Source of the DNA: JBGQOG01 sp052113705
Lineage (GTDB): Bacteria > Pseudomonadota > Alphaproteobacteria > Rhodobacterales > Rhodobacteraceae
Assembly: GCF_052113705.1 (NCBI RefSeq)
Contig: NZ_JBGQOG010000004.1
Span: 62,001-126,000, forward strand
DNA length: 64,000 nucleotides
Direction: 5' to 3'
Made by a program: the position numbers and the translations under genes. Positions 25,683 through 34,902 of the stretch are shown piece after piece; within the stretch, counting starts at the first letter, position 1, and every line of letters begins with the position of its first letter. The notes below the pieces were generated by a model. That model was given only the letters and a program-made list of their open reading frames with translations, had not been told where the DNA came from and ran no database searches.

Positions 25683-27425
25683 TCAGGCGGCGGGGGCCAG
25701 CAGCGTTGCGGGGTCCAGCTGATCCGGGGTCAGCCCGTTCAGCACCACCCAGGTTTCGCCGTCCAGCTGCACCTGCGTGCTCAGCCCGTCGCTGGTGGCC
25801 ACCAGTGACAGCGTGGCCGTTTCGGGCATGCTTTCCAGGCTCAGCTGATCGGTGGCCGGGTCGAAATCGGTCACCAGCGCCCAGGACCCGTCGATCTGCG
25901 GTTCATAGATGTGGAATTCATCCGCGCCCGCGCCGCCCGTCATCGTGTCCCCGGCATCGCCCCAGAGCGAGTCATTGCCATTCCCGCCATCAAGGGAATC
26001 GCCGGTGTCATCGGCGGCGGGCAGGAACTCCTTGCTGTTCAGCTCATCGTTCCCCTCACCGCCGATCAGCGTGTCGTTGCCCGACAGGTCGAGGATGTAG
26101 TCATCGCCGGTGCCGCCGTCGACGAGGTCATTCCCACTGAAGCCCGACATCGAGTCGTCGCCCGCAGAGCCGAACATCGTGTCATCGCCATCGCCGCCGT
26201 ACATCAGGTCATTTCCGGTGCCGCCATCGAGATAGTCGTTCTGCGCATCGCCGTTGAGGGAGTCGTTCCCGTCGCCGCCCAGCAGCGTGTCCGCATTATA
26301 CCCGCCCGAAAGCACGTCATCGCCGCCCAGACCGGAGATCGTGTCGCGGCCAAGCCAGCTGGAGATCGTGTCATTCCCCTCGGTGCCGGTCATCACGTCA
26401 TTGCCGCTGGTGCCGTTCAGGTTATGAACTGGATCCCAAGGGGCAATGTAGGTGTTGGTGCTGGCGTCGTAGACCATCACCGAGTCTGGTGACAGATCAT
26501 TCACCGTGACGCCGTTCAGCAGGGCCACCTGCTCGCCGTCGATCTGCACCGACACCCCGTCCTCGCTGTCATCCAGCGTAAAGCGCTGTGCGCTGCTCCA
26601 ATGGTCCACGTAGACGTTCAGGGTTTCAGGGGACGACAGGTCGTTTTCAACCGCATTGGTGTTGCTGAGGAAGTCGGTCACCACCACCGGCGTGTCGCCC
26701 TGCTGCCAGTCGATGAAGAAACCGTCATTGCCCGCGCCGCCCGTGAGCGTGTCGCCATCGTCGCCGATCAGGGTATCGGCACCAAAGCCGCCGTTCAGCA
26801 GATCGGCGCCGGGGCTGGCCGGGTCGTCCACCGCGTTCAGCGTGTCATTCCCGAGGTCGCCCCAAAGCGTGTCGCTGCCATGGGCATCGACAATGACATC
26901 ATTGCCGTCGCCGCCACGCACCAGATCGTTGCCTCCGGTGAAATCGGCATCGACATAGCCCGCCGCCGGGTCCGGGGCCAGAACGCCGTAATAATCGTCG
27001 CCGCCGTCCAGAAAGACCCGGTCATCGCCGCGTCCGCCCGCGACCTCATCGGCGCCGGAACCCGCATAGACCGTATCCGATCCGGTACCACCATACATCA
27101 GATCGGACCCGGCGCCGCCACGCATCAAATCGTTGCCGGCATCTCCCAGCAGGATGTCGTCACCAGCGCCACCCGAGACGGTGTCGTTCCCGGCGCCTGC
27201 CGAGACAGCGTCGTCCCCGGCGCCGCCGTCGATAAGGTCATTGCCGCCGATACCGTAAATCTCGTCATCCCCGCCAAGACCGGAAAGGGTGTCGTTGCCG
27301 CCGGTGCCCTCGAGGGTGTCATTGCCCTCGGTGCCAGGGGCGTCCGTATCGTCCGATCCGCCGTCGCCGCCGACCGCAGCCGCCAGCAAGCCAATCCCCA
27401 GCAGGGGAAGCAAGAACATCAGCAT
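25683..27425 (-). CDS. RTX (hemolysin-type) calcium-binding repeat protein
   Basis: A 580-residue acidic protein. A hydrophobic N-terminal segment (about 3-20) is followed by Asp/Gly-rich RTX nonapeptides (GGxGNDxLxG) in two large blocks, roughly residues 33-225 and 335-490. Each block is followed by a similar non-repeat domain ending in a LNGxTxxxLxP motif, so the protein looks like an internal duplication. Calcium would fold the repeats outside the cytoplasm. The N-terminal hydrophobic segment argues for membrane anchoring or Sec export; no type I exporter genes are nearby. The ATG at 27425 is chosen for GAGGG upstream; 27419 is an alternative. Confidence 0.88.
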   Translation of the reverse strand: MLMFLLPLLGIGLLAAAVGGDGGSDDTDAPGTEGNDTLEGTGGNDTLSGLGGDDEIYGIGGNDLIDGGAGDDAVSAGAGNDTVSGGAGDDILLGDAGNDLMRGGAGSDLMYGGTGSDTVYAGSGADEVAGGRGDDRVFLDGGDDYYGVLAPDPAAGYVDADFTGGNDLVRGGDGNDVIVDAHGSDTLWGDLGNDTLNAVDDPASPGADLLNGGFGADTLIGDDGDTLTGGAGNDGFFIDWQQGDTPVVVTDFLSNTNAVENDLSSPETLNVYVDHWSSAQRFTLDDSEDGVSVQIDGEQVALLNGVTVNDLSPDSVMVYDASTNTYIAPWDPVHNLNGTSGNDVMTGTEGNDTISSWLGRDTISGLGGDDVLSGGYNADTLLGGDGNDSLNGDAQNDYLDGGTGNDLMYGGDGDDTMFGSAGDDSMSGFSGNDLVDGGTGDDYILDLSGNDTLIGGEGNDELNSKEFLPAADDTGDSLDGGNGNDSLWGDAGDTMTGGAGADEFHIYEPQIDGSWALVTDFDPATDQLSLESMPETATLSLVATSDGLSTQVQLDGETWVVLNGLTPDQLDPATLLAPAA

Positions 27426-27601
27426 CAAATACCCTCATCAATACTTTTTTAACCTTCGGTAAAATCGCAATAAAGTGAGAGTGCCGTCAACGGGATTTGC
27501 CTGCGGCCCCGCGTTATTGCGACCACTGTTTCCCGGGTATCATCAATGCGTCGGCCGACGTGAGATTGGCCGTGACGGGCATCCGAATGCGGGGCCGAAA
27601 T

Positions 27602-28342
27602 TTACAGCCCGCTGGCCGCCAGAACGCGCTGCAGAATCGGCGCGAGGCGCGCGGCCCAGGCGTGTTGCCCCTCCGGGGTGCCGATCAGATCGTTGCGGAC
27701 CTCGATCAGCACGTTCGGGCGGCCTTTTTGCAGGGCATGCAGGTCGATGGAATCTCCGTCGAGGTGGCCGTCATAGGGCTCATTGTCGCCGGTGATCAGC
27801 CCTTCCTCGCGCAGCGCGGCAATCAGCGGCAGCGCCAGACGCGAGTCCTTGTGCGAGTGGAGCACGGCCACTTCCCAGGGGCGCGGCGCGCGGCCGCGCA
27901 GGCAGGGGGTGTAGGAGTGGATGGCGCAGATCACCGTGTCGGGGCGGCGGGCGGCGGTGGCCTCAAGCGCGGCGTGATAGGGCCGCCAGAGCGCCTGCAG
28001 GCGGCGCTCGGTCTCGGCGGCATCGACGCGGCGGTTGGCCGGGATCATCGTGCCGTCATAGAGTTTCATCACCAAAGTCGGGTCATCGTCGCCGCGGTTG
28101 GGGTCAATGACCAGCCGTGAGAAATCTGACCGGACCAGCGGCGCGTCCAGAAGATCGGCCAGATGTTCGGCCACCCCGAGCGCGCCGACATCATAGGCGA
28201 TGTGGCGCTCCATATCGGCGCGGGCGATGCCCAGATCGCCGCCATTCACCCAATCGGGCACATGGTTCGTCGCGTGATCGCAGGTCACCAGCCAGCGCGA
28301 GGGGCGCTCGGCGCCAAGGATATGAAACGGTTGCACTGTCAT
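27602..28342 (-). CDS. N-formylglutamate amidohydrolase family protein
   Basis: A 246-residue metallohydrolase of the FGase (HutG-like) family, with metal-binding-type blocks TCDHATNHVP (residues 20-29), DFSRLVIDPNR (73-83), CAIHSYTP and VLHSHKD. True HutG acts in histidine breakdown, but no hut genes are present here, and short stand-alone homologues are common in Rhodobacteraceae; the substrate is therefore open. It is divergent from pyk across 132 bases. Confidence 0.83.
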   Translation of the reverse strand: MTVQPFHILGAERPSRWLVTCDHATNHVPDWVNGGDLGIARADMERHIAYDVGALGVAEHLADLLDAPLVRSDFSRLVIDPNRGDDDPTLVMKLYDGTMIPANRRVDAAETERRLQALWRPYHAALEATAARRPDTVICAIHSYTPCLRGRAPRPWEVAVLHSHKDSRLALPLIAALREEGLITGDNEPYDGHLDGDSIDLHALQKGRPNVLIEVRNDLIGTPEGQHAWAARLAPILQRVLAASGL

Positions 28343-28474
28343 CCTCCTGTCGTGCCGGGGGCCGATACCGATTTACGATAGCGCAACCAGATGCGCCAGT
28401 TGCTCTGTTGCGGAAATTCGGCCATAGAGAAGATGGCCCACCACGAAAATGAACAAAACGGAGACTGAGGCAGC

Positions 28475-29920
28475 ATGAGACGCCTTCGCAATGTCAAGAT
28501 TGTGGCCACGTTGGGCCCCGCATCCAGCGATTACCAGATGATCCGCGCCCTGTTTGAAGCGGGCGCCGACGTCTTCCGCCTGAACATGAGCCACGGCACC
28601 CATGCCGAGCAAAAAGCGCGGCACGACATCATCCGGCAAATCGAGGCCGATACCGGCCGCCCGATCGCCATTCTGGCCGACCTTCAGGGGCCGAAACTGC
28701 GCGTGGGCACCTTTACCGCGCCCAGCCATGACCTCGTGGAGGGGCAGAAATTCCGCTTTGATCTCGACAAGGCCGAGGGTGACGCCACCCGCGTGAACCT
28801 GCCGCATCCCGAGATCTTTGCCGCACTTGAGCCCGGCGCTTCGCTCCTGATCAACGACGGCAAGATCCGTGCCGTGGTCGATGATTGCGGCCCCGATTTC
28901 GCCAATTGCACGATCACCATCCCGGGCACGATTTCCAACCGCAAGGGCGTGAACGTGCCCGACGTGGTGCTGCCGTTGGCCGCTTTGTCGGACAAAGACC
29001 GCTCGGATCTGGAATTCGCCTGTGAACTCGGCGTCGACTGGCTGGCGCTGTCCTTCGTGCAGCGCCCGGAAGATGTGACCGAGGCCCGCGCTTTGGCCAA
29101 AGGCCGCGCCTCGATCCTGTCCAAGATCGAGAAACCGGCAGCGGTAAAAGCCTTTGACGAGATCCTGAAGGTCTCTGACGGCATCATGGTCGCCCGCGGC
29201 GATCTGGGGGTTGAACTTCCGGTGCATTCGGTGCCGCCGATCCAGAAACGTCTCGTGCGCAAATGCCGCGCGGCGGCCAAGCCGGTGATTGTCGCCACCC
29301 AGATGCTGGAATCGATGATCGAAAGCCCGATGCCGACCCGCGCCGAAGTCTCGGACGTGGCGACGGCGATCTATGAGGGGGCCGATGCGGTCATGCTCTC
29401 GGCGGAATCGGCGGCGGGCAAATACCCGATTGAAGCCGTGGCCACGATGGATAATGTCGCCAAATCGGTCGAGAGCGATCCGACCTACCGCGAGGTGATC
29501 GAGGCGAGCCGGGGCGGCCGTCGGGAGACCGTGGCCGATGGCATCGTGTCCGCGGCGCGCGAAATCGCGGAAACCACTGCGATCAAGGCGATCTGCTGCT
29601 ACACGCAGACCGGCAAGACCGTCGCGCTGGTCGCGCGGGAACGGCCGCGGGTGCCGATCATCGCGCTCTCGCCGCTTGATGGCACGCTGCGCAAGCTCTG
29701 CCTGACCTGGGGTGTGCACAACGTGAAAACCGGGCAGGTCGAGCGCTTCAAGGAGGCCGTGGTCAATGCGGCCCGTGCGGCGCGCGAACACGGCTTTGCC
29801 GATGAGACCAACCAGATCGTCGTCACCGCCGGTGTGCCCTTCAATGTCGAAGGCACCACCAACATCCTGCGCGTGGCGCCCTGCGACGAGCGGTTGATTT
29901 TCCGCACTGACCCGGAATAA
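28475..29920 (+). CDS. pyk: pyruvate kinase
   Basis: Converts phosphoenolpyruvate and ADP to pyruvate and ATP. It has 481 residues with the full domain set: N-terminal IVATLGPASS and FRLNMSHG, the active-site signature SILSKIEKPAAV (catalytic Lys), MVARGDLGVELP, VATQMLESMI and the C-terminal effector domain (about residues 350-480). It has a normal bacterial length. The ATG has a GAGACTGAGG-type ribosome site. A small membrane protein gene follows after 38 bases. Confidence 0.97.
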   Translation: MRRLRNVKIVATLGPASSDYQMIRALFEAGADVFRLNMSHGTHAEQKARHDIIRQIEADTGRPIAILADLQGPKLRVGTFTAPSHDLVEGQKFRFDLDKAEGDATRVNLPHPEIFAALEPGASLLINDGKIRAVVDDCGPDFANCTITIPGTISNRKGVNVPDVVLPLAALSDKDRSDLEFACELGVDWLALSFVQRPEDVTEARALAKGRASILSKIEKPAAVKAFDEILKVSDGIMVARGDLGVELPVHSVPPIQKRLVRKCRAAAKPVIVATQMLESMIESPMPTRAEVSDVATAIYEGADAVMLSAESAAGKYPIEAVATMDNVAKSVESDPTYREVIEASRGGRRETVADGIVSAAREIAETTAIKAICCYTQTGKTVALVARERPRVPIIALSPLDGTLRKLCLTWGVHNVKTGQVERFKEAVVNAARAAREHGFADETNQIVVTAGVPFNVEGTTNILRVAPCDERLIFRTDPE

Positions 29921-29958
29921 TCTGCGACGGAGCGGGTGGCAGAAGGTCTCAGGACTGT

Positions 29959-30186
29959 ATGGATAGTGATTTGTTTCTGGTTCTGGGCCTGTTGATCGCT
30001 GCTTTGGCGATTCCTGCCGTGATTTCCGCGATTTCTGACAGCCGGCCCCCGCGGTCGGCTGCCATCGTCATCATGTTGGGCGGCGGCTTTATCCTGCTCG
30101 CCTTCCTGTCGAAACCCGGCGGCTACTCGGTGCATCAGGTGCCCGAAGTCTTCACCCGGGTCATCGGGCGTTTCCTGCACGGCTAG
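29959..30186 (+). CDS. small hypothetical membrane protein (75 aa)
   Basis: Starts MDSDLFLVLGLLIAALAIPA and has two hydrophobic helices (about 5-25 and 35-52) separated by SDSRPPRS. A polar C-terminus follows. I do not recognise a named family. The composition and codon use match the neighbours, and it lies 38 bases after pyk, so it is likely a real gene cotranscribed with it. Confidence 0.6.
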   Translation: MDSDLFLVLGLLIAALAIPAVISAISDSRPPRSAAIVIMLGGGFILLAFLSKPGGYSVHQVPEVFTRVIGRFLHG

Positions 30187-30222
30187 GGCGCCATCCGCGC
30201 GCCAATCCCTGCGAAAAGCCCC

Positions 30223-30251
30223 TTGCCAATCCCCGCCCGCCCGCCTATACG
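30223..30251 (+). promoter_or_regulatory. predicted sigma-70 promoter of rpmI-rplT
   Basis: TTGCCA (30223-30228), a 17-base spacer and TATACG (30246-30251). This is good spacing with moderate matches. Transcription would begin near 30258, giving a leader of about 70 bases before rpmI. Confidence 0.5.
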
Positions 30252-30330
30252 GCGCGCTCTATAGCCCGCACGTCCGGCCAAAGTGGCATGCCGAGTCGCG
30301 CGTAAACCAAACTCGAAAGAGGAGATGGAA

Positions 30331-30531
30331 ATGCCCAAGATGAAGACCAAGTCCGCTGCCAAAAAGCGGTTTTCGTTCACTGCCTCCGGCAAAGTGAAGT
30401 CCGGCCCGGCCGGCAAACGCCACGGCATGATCAAGCGTACCACGAAATTCATTCGTGACGCCCGTGGGACGATGGTGCTCTGCGATAGCGACGCCAAAAT
30501 CGTCAAAAAATACATGCCGTACGACCGCTGA
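30331..30531 (+). CDS. rpmI: 50S ribosomal protein L35
   Basis: A 66-residue basic protein starting MPKMKTKSAAKKRFSFTASG, which is the L35 signature; it binds 23S rRNA in the large subunit. AGGAG lies seven bases before the ATG at 30331; an earlier in-frame start is not needed. It is followed after 17 bases by rplT. infC, usually the first gene of this operon, is not upstream here. Confidence 0.97.
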   Translation: MPKMKTKSAAKKRFSFTASGKVKSGPAGKRHGMIKRTTKFIRDARGTMVLCDSDAKIVKKYMPYDR

Positions 30532-30548
30532 GCTGAGGAGACTGAACA

Positions 30549-30920
30549 ATGTCCCGCGTTAAATCTGGTAAAGTCACCCACGCTTCGCACCGCAAGGTGA
30601 TCAAGAAAGCGAAAGGCTACTACAGCGCCCGTTCGCGCAATTTCCGCACCGCGACGCAAGCCGTCGACAAGGCAATGCAATACGCGACCCGGGACCGTAA
30701 GGCCCGCAAGCGTAACTTCCGCGCGCTGTGGATCCAACGGATCAACGCCGCCGTGCGTGCCTATGATGCCGAAATGACCTACTCGCGCTTCATCAATGCT
30801 CTGGCCACCGCCGGCATTGAAGTGGACCGTAAAGTCCTGGCCGATCTGGCCGTGCACGAGCCGGACGCGTTTAACGCCATCGTCGATCAGGCGAAGGCCG
30901 CGCTGGCAGCTGCTGCATAA
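30549..30920 (+). CDS. rplT: 50S ribosomal protein L20
   Basis: A 123-residue L20 starting MSRVKSGKVTHASHRKVIKK and containing KGYYSARSRNFRTA and RKRNFRALWIQRINAA, the rRNA-binding signature. L20 is an early assembly protein of the 50S subunit and, in other bacteria, represses its own operon. It has its own GAGGAG ribosome site. A terminator follows 23 bases after the stop. Confidence 0.98.
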   Translation: MSRVKSGKVTHASHRKVIKKAKGYYSARSRNFRTATQAVDKAMQYATRDRKARKRNFRALWIQRINAAVRAYDAEMTYSRFINALATAGIEVDRKVLADLAVHEPDAFNAIVDQAKAALAAAA

Positions 30921-30942
30921 TCCCCTAACCGGGTAGCACATG

Positions 30943-30979
30943 AACCCCGCGCGAGGCCGAGGCCTTTCGCGGGGTTTTT
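30943..30979 (+). terminator. terminator after rplT
   Basis: AACCCCGCG / CGCGGGGTT, a 9-bp stem closing a 16-base loop that contains GAGGCC repeats, then TTTC. It is a strong plus-strand terminator 23 bases after rplT. Confidence 0.88.
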
Positions 30980-31068
30980 CTTTTCCGGGGGGTGGCTTTG
31001 CCGTGCCCGGCTTGCATTTCGCGCCCCTCATGGCTAACCCCGGGGGCGCAACTTACGGAGACGGTGTG

Positions 31069-32148
31069 ATGGCGGATCTCGACGCGCTCAAGACGAAATA
31101 TCTCGACGGTATCGCGGCGGCCTCGGATGAGGCGGCGCTGGAGGAGCTGCGGCTGGCCGCTTTGGGCAAGAAGGGCGAAATCAGCCTGATGATGCGCGAA
31201 CTGGGCAAGATGACGCCCGAGGAACGTACCAGCACCGGCGCCGCGCTGAACCGGCTGAAGGATGACATCGACACCGCGCTTCGTGCCGCGAAAACCGCGA
31301 TGGCCGATGCGGCGCTGAACGCCCGTCTCGCGACCGAGTGGCTGGATGTGACGCTGCCGGGCCGCCCGCTGCGCCAGGGCAGCATCCACCCGGTCAGCCA
31401 GGTGATGGAAGAGGTCACCGCGATCTTTGCCGATATGGGCTTTGCCGTGGCCGAAGGCCCGCAGGTGGAAAGCGACTGGTTCAACTTTGACGCGCTGAAC
31501 ATCCCGCCGGAGCACCCCGCGCGGCAGGAACATGACACGTTCTTCATGAACCGCGCGGAAGGCGACGACCGCCCGCCGCATGTTTTGCGCACCCATACCT
31601 CGCCGGTGCAGATCCGTTCGATGACCGAGCAGGGCGCGCCGATCCGCGTGATCGCGCCGGGCCGCGTCTACCGCATGGATATGGACCAGACGCATACGCC
31701 GATGTTCCACCAGATCGAGGGCCTCGCCATTGGCAAGGACATCTCGATGGCCAATCTGAAATGGGTGCTGGAGGAATTCTTCACCGCCTTCTTCGGCATC
31801 AAGGTGAAAACCCGCTTCCGCGCCAGCCATTTCCCCTTCACCGAGCCCTCGGCCGAGGTTGATATCCAGTGTTCCTGGATCGACGGCCAGCTGCGTATCG
31901 GCGAGGGCGACGGCTGGATGGAAGTGCTGGGCTCGGGCATGGTGCACCCGAAAGTGCTGAAAGCAGCCGGGGTGGATCCCGAGGAATATCAGGGCTTTGC
32001 CTTTGGCATGGGCATCGACCGTCTGGCCATGCTGAAATACGGCATCCCCGACCTGCGCGCCTTCTTTGAGAGCGACCTGCGCTGGCTGCGCCATTACGGC
32101 TTTGCCGCCTTGGACATGCCGACGGTGCATGGGGGGCTGAATAAGTGA
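31069..32148 (+). CDS. pheS: phenylalanyl-tRNA synthetase alpha subunit
   Basis: Catalytic subunit of the alpha2beta2 enzyme that charges tRNA-Phe. It has 359 residues: an N-terminal coiled-coil (about 1-90), then class II motifs, with motif 1 around GSIHPVSQV (105-113), motif 2 VYRMDMDQTHTPMFHQIEG and motif 3 GFAFGMGIDRLAMLKYGI. The ATG at 31069 has GGAG eight bases upstream. Its stop overlaps the GTG of a 102-codon unknown ORF that separates it from pheT. Confidence 0.97.
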   Translation: MADLDALKTKYLDGIAAASDEAALEELRLAALGKKGEISLMMRELGKMTPEERTSTGAALNRLKDDIDTALRAAKTAMADAALNARLATEWLDVTLPGRPLRQGSIHPVSQVMEEVTAIFADMGFAVAEGPQVESDWFNFDALNIPPEHPARQEHDTFFMNRAEGDDRPPHVLRTHTSPVQIRSMTEQGAPIRVIAPGRVYRMDMDQTHTPMFHQIEGLAIGKDISMANLKWVLEEFFTAFFGIKVKTRFRASHFPFTEPSAEVDIQCSWIDGQLRIGEGDGWMEVLGSGMVHPKVLKAAGVDPEEYQGFAFGMGIDRLAMLKYGIPDLRAFFESDLRWLRHYGFAALDMPTVHGGLNK

Positions 32149-32453
32149 GCTTAGCTGTCGAAAGCGCCGCACTCGGCCCCTGCGGGTGGCCTTATGTGTG
32201 CGTTTCCGAGCACCAGCAGGTCACGATTTTGGGCCTCGATCCGCTGCGGGACATTCCGGGCGATGCGCCACATTGCGGGGACGTAGCACTTGCCGGTATC
32301 GAAAGGCCGGTTCCCGTCTTTCTGGTCAGCGCAGGTTCCCAAATGATCCGCATCGCGGTTATTGAAATCTCGAATGGCGTTTATGTCGTGGCTTGCAATG
32401 ATGCAGCCATCGAGCGCTTGGAAAACACTCCGGGAATGGAGAATAGATTATGA
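32145..32453 (+). CDS. unrecognised 102-aa protein between pheS and pheT
   Basis: Starts with GTG inside the pheS stop (GTGA) and ends inside the pheT start (ATGA), so it is coupled on both sides. The product begins MSLAVESAALGPCGWPYVCV, has four cysteines, and looks like a small globular alpha/beta domain without membrane segment or signal. I recognise no family. Codon use differs from the neighbours: TTA, AGA, AGG, GTA and other AT-ending codons occur in a short span. This suggests recent acquisition or weak selection. There is no clear Shine-Dalgarno before the GTG; coupling would have to supply initiation. Confidence 0.65.
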   Translation: MSLAVESAALGPCGWPYVCVSEHQQVTILGLDPLRDIPGDAPHCGDVALAGIERPVPVFLVSAGSQMIRIAVIEISNGVYVVACNDAAIERLENTPGMENRL

Positions 32454-34858
32454 AATTCACTCTCTCTTGGCTGAAAGACCACCTCGAGACCGAGGCGAGC
32501 CTTGACGATATTCTCTATGCCCTGACCGATCTGGGTCTTGAGGTGGAGGAGGTCTTTGACCCCGCCTCGAAGCTGGCGCCGTTCACCATCGCCAAGGTGC
32601 TGCACGCGGAAAAGCACCCCGATGCGGATAAGCTGCGGGTCTGTAAAGTGCTCACCGATGAGGGCGAAAAGCAGATTGTCTGCGGCGCGCCGAACGCGCG
32701 TGAGGGGATCACCGTGGTCCTGTGCAAACCCGGCGATTACGTCCCGGGGATTGATGTCACTTTGGGCATCGGCAAGATCCGCGGCGTCGAAAGCCACGGC
32801 ATGATGGCTTCGGAGCGCGAGCTGGAGCTGTCGGACGAGCATAACGGCATCATCGAACTGCCCTCGGGTGAGGTCGGGCAGAAGTTTGTCGACTGGTTGG
32901 CCGAGAACCGTCCCGGCACCGTCGATCCGATGATCTACATCAAGATCACCCCGAACCGCCCCGATGCGCTCGGCGTGCGCGGCATTGCCCGCGACCTCGC
33001 GGCGCGGGGTCTGGGCGTGCTGAAACCGCTGGAGGTGGAGGCGGTGCCGGGGGGCTATGCCTCGCCGATCACCGTCAGCATCGCGCCGGAGCTGAAGGAC
33101 AAGGGCTGCCCCTATTTCGCTGGGCGGCTGATCCGCGGTGTCACCAACGGGCCGAGCCCGGACTGGCTGCAGGCGCGGCTGAAGGCCATTGGCCTGCGTC
33201 CGATCTCGACCCTGGTCGATATCACCAACTATTTCACCTATGACCTGAACCGTCCGCTGCATGTCTTTGACGCGGCCAAGGTGCAGGGCAATCTGCTGGT
33301 GCGTCCGGCGGTTGCGGGCGAAAGCCTGCTGGCGCTCGACGGCAAAACCTATGCGCTGCAAGCGGGGCAGATGGTGATTGCCGATGATGCGGGGCCGGAA
33401 AGCCTGGCCGGGATCATGGGCGGCGAGCTGTCAGGCTGCACGCCGGAAACCGTGGATGTCTTTGTGGAATCCGCCTTCTGGGACCCGATCACCATTGCCG
33501 CCACGGGCCGCGCGCTGAAGATCAACTCCGATGCCCGCTACCGCTTTGAGCGCGGCGTTGATCCGCAGTTCACGCTGCCGGGGCTGGAACTGGCGACGCA
33601 GATGATCCTTGATTTGTGCGGCGGTGAAGCCTCCGCGGTTGTGACCGACGGCGCCGTGCCGGACACCACTCGCGCCTATCGTCTGAACCCCGCGCGGGTG
33701 ATCTCACTCGTCGGGATGGACATCCCCGAGGCCACGCAACGCGCCACGCTGGAGGCCCTTGGCTTCACACTGGCGGGGGACATGGCGACGCCGCCGAGTT
33801 GGCGACCGGATGTGCTGGGCGAGGCTGATCTGGTGGAAGAGGTGGCGCGCATCGCCTCGCTGACCCAGCTGGAAGGGCGGCCTCTGGCGCGGCCCGAAAC
33901 CGGTGTGCCCGCCCCGATCCTGACGCCGATGCAGATGCGCGAAAAGACCGCGCGCCGGACGCTGGCGGCGCTCGGTTACAACGAATGCGTCACCTACAGC
34001 TTCATCGACAGCAGGTCGGCGGCGATGTTCGGCGGCGGCGAAGATGCCACCCGCATCGACAACCCGATCAGCAGCGAGATGACGCATCTGCGCCCCGATC
34101 TGCTGCCGGGCCTGCTGCAGGCGGCCGCCCGCAATCAGGCGCGCGGCTTTGCCGATCTGGCGCTCTTCGAGGTCGGCCCCGCCTTCCACGGCGGCGAGCC
34201 GGGCGAGCAGCATCTGCAGGCGGCGGGCCTTCTCGTGGGCGCCAATGCGCCGCGCGATGCCTTTGGCAGCCGCCGTCCGGTGGACATCTACGACGCCAAG
34301 GCCGATGCCGAGGCGGTGCTGGCCGCCATCGGTGCCCCCGCCAAGGTGCAGATGAACCGCAAGGTGCCGGGCTGGTTCCATCCGGGCCGGACCGGGGTGA
34401 TGGCTTTGGGGCCGAAAACCCTCTGCGTCTTTGGTGAAGTGCATCCGAAAGTGCTGGCCGAGATGGGCGTGAAAGGCCCGGCGGTGGCCTTCACCCTCCT
34501 GCCGGAAAACGTGCCCTTCCCGAAGGCGAAATCGGCGACCCGCCCGGCGCTGGGTCTCTCGGATCTGCAGGCGGTCGAGCGTGATTTTGCCTTTGTCGTC
34601 GACAAAACGGTCGAGGCGCTGACGCTGGTCAATGCCGCCGCCGGGGCCGACAAGGCGCTGATCGAGACGGTGCGGGTCTTTGACCAGTTCACCGGCGAGA
34701 AGGCCGAGGCGCAGATGGGGGCTGGCAAAAAGTCCATCGCCCTCACCGTGCGTCTGCAGCCGCGCGACAAGACGCTGACCGAGGCGGATATTGCCGCGGT
34801 CTCGGCCAAGGTCGTGGAAAAGGTCACCAAGGCCTCGGGCGGCACCCTGCGCAGCTGA
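32450..34858 (+). CDS. pheT: phenylalanyl-tRNA synthetase beta subunit
   Basis: Tetramer partner of PheS carrying editing and tRNA-binding domains. It has 802 residues: an N-terminal tRNA-binding EMAP-like domain (about 40-150, ending GVESHGMM), B3/B4 editing domain (TPNRPDALGVRGIARDLAAR onward), B5 and the C-terminal ferredoxin-like anticodon-binding domain (last 95 residues, ending GGTLRS). The length is normal. The ATG overlaps the stop of the small unknown ORF. An exceptionally long hairpin follows. Confidence 0.97.
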   Translation: MKFTLSWLKDHLETEASLDDILYALTDLGLEVEEVFDPASKLAPFTIAKVLHAEKHPDADKLRVCKVLTDEGEKQIVCGAPNAREGITVVLCKPGDYVPGIDVTLGIGKIRGVESHGMMASERELELSDEHNGIIELPSGEVGQKFVDWLAENRPGTVDPMIYIKITPNRPDALGVRGIARDLAARGLGVLKPLEVEAVPGGYASPITVSIAPELKDKGCPYFAGRLIRGVTNGPSPDWLQARLKAIGLRPISTLVDITNYFTYDLNRPLHVFDAAKVQGNLLVRPAVAGESLLALDGKTYALQAGQMVIADDAGPESLAGIMGGELSGCTPETVDVFVESAFWDPITIAATGRALKINSDARYRFERGVDPQFTLPGLELATQMILDLCGGEASAVVTDGAVPDTTRAYRLNPARVISLVGMDIPEATQRATLEALGFTLAGDMATPPSWRPDVLGEADLVEEVARIASLTQLEGRPLARPETGVPAPILTPMQMREKTARRTLAALGYNECVTYSFIDSRSAAMFGGGEDATRIDNPISSEMTHLRPDLLPGLLQAAARNQARGFADLALFEVGPAFHGGEPGEQHLQAAGLLVGANAPRDAFGSRRPVDIYDAKADAEAVLAAIGAPAKVQMNRKVPGWFHPGRTGVMALGPKTLCVFGEVHPKVLAEMGVKGPAVAFTLLPENVPFPKAKSATRPALGLSDLQAVERDFAFVVDKTVEALTLVNAAAGADKALIETVRVFDQFTGEKAEAQMGAGKKSIALTVRLQPRDKTLTEADIAAVSAKVVEKVTKASGGTLRS

Positions 34859-34902
34859 TACCGGCCGGAGGGGGGCGCCACCGCTCCCCTTTGCCTGATC
34901 TG

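Noticed and set aside
25683..27428. Tandem GGxGxD-coding DNA as a DNA-level repeat or CRISPR-like array
   Set aside because: The periodicity is in the protein (RTX nonapeptides); the DNA copies are degenerate and have no constant spacers.
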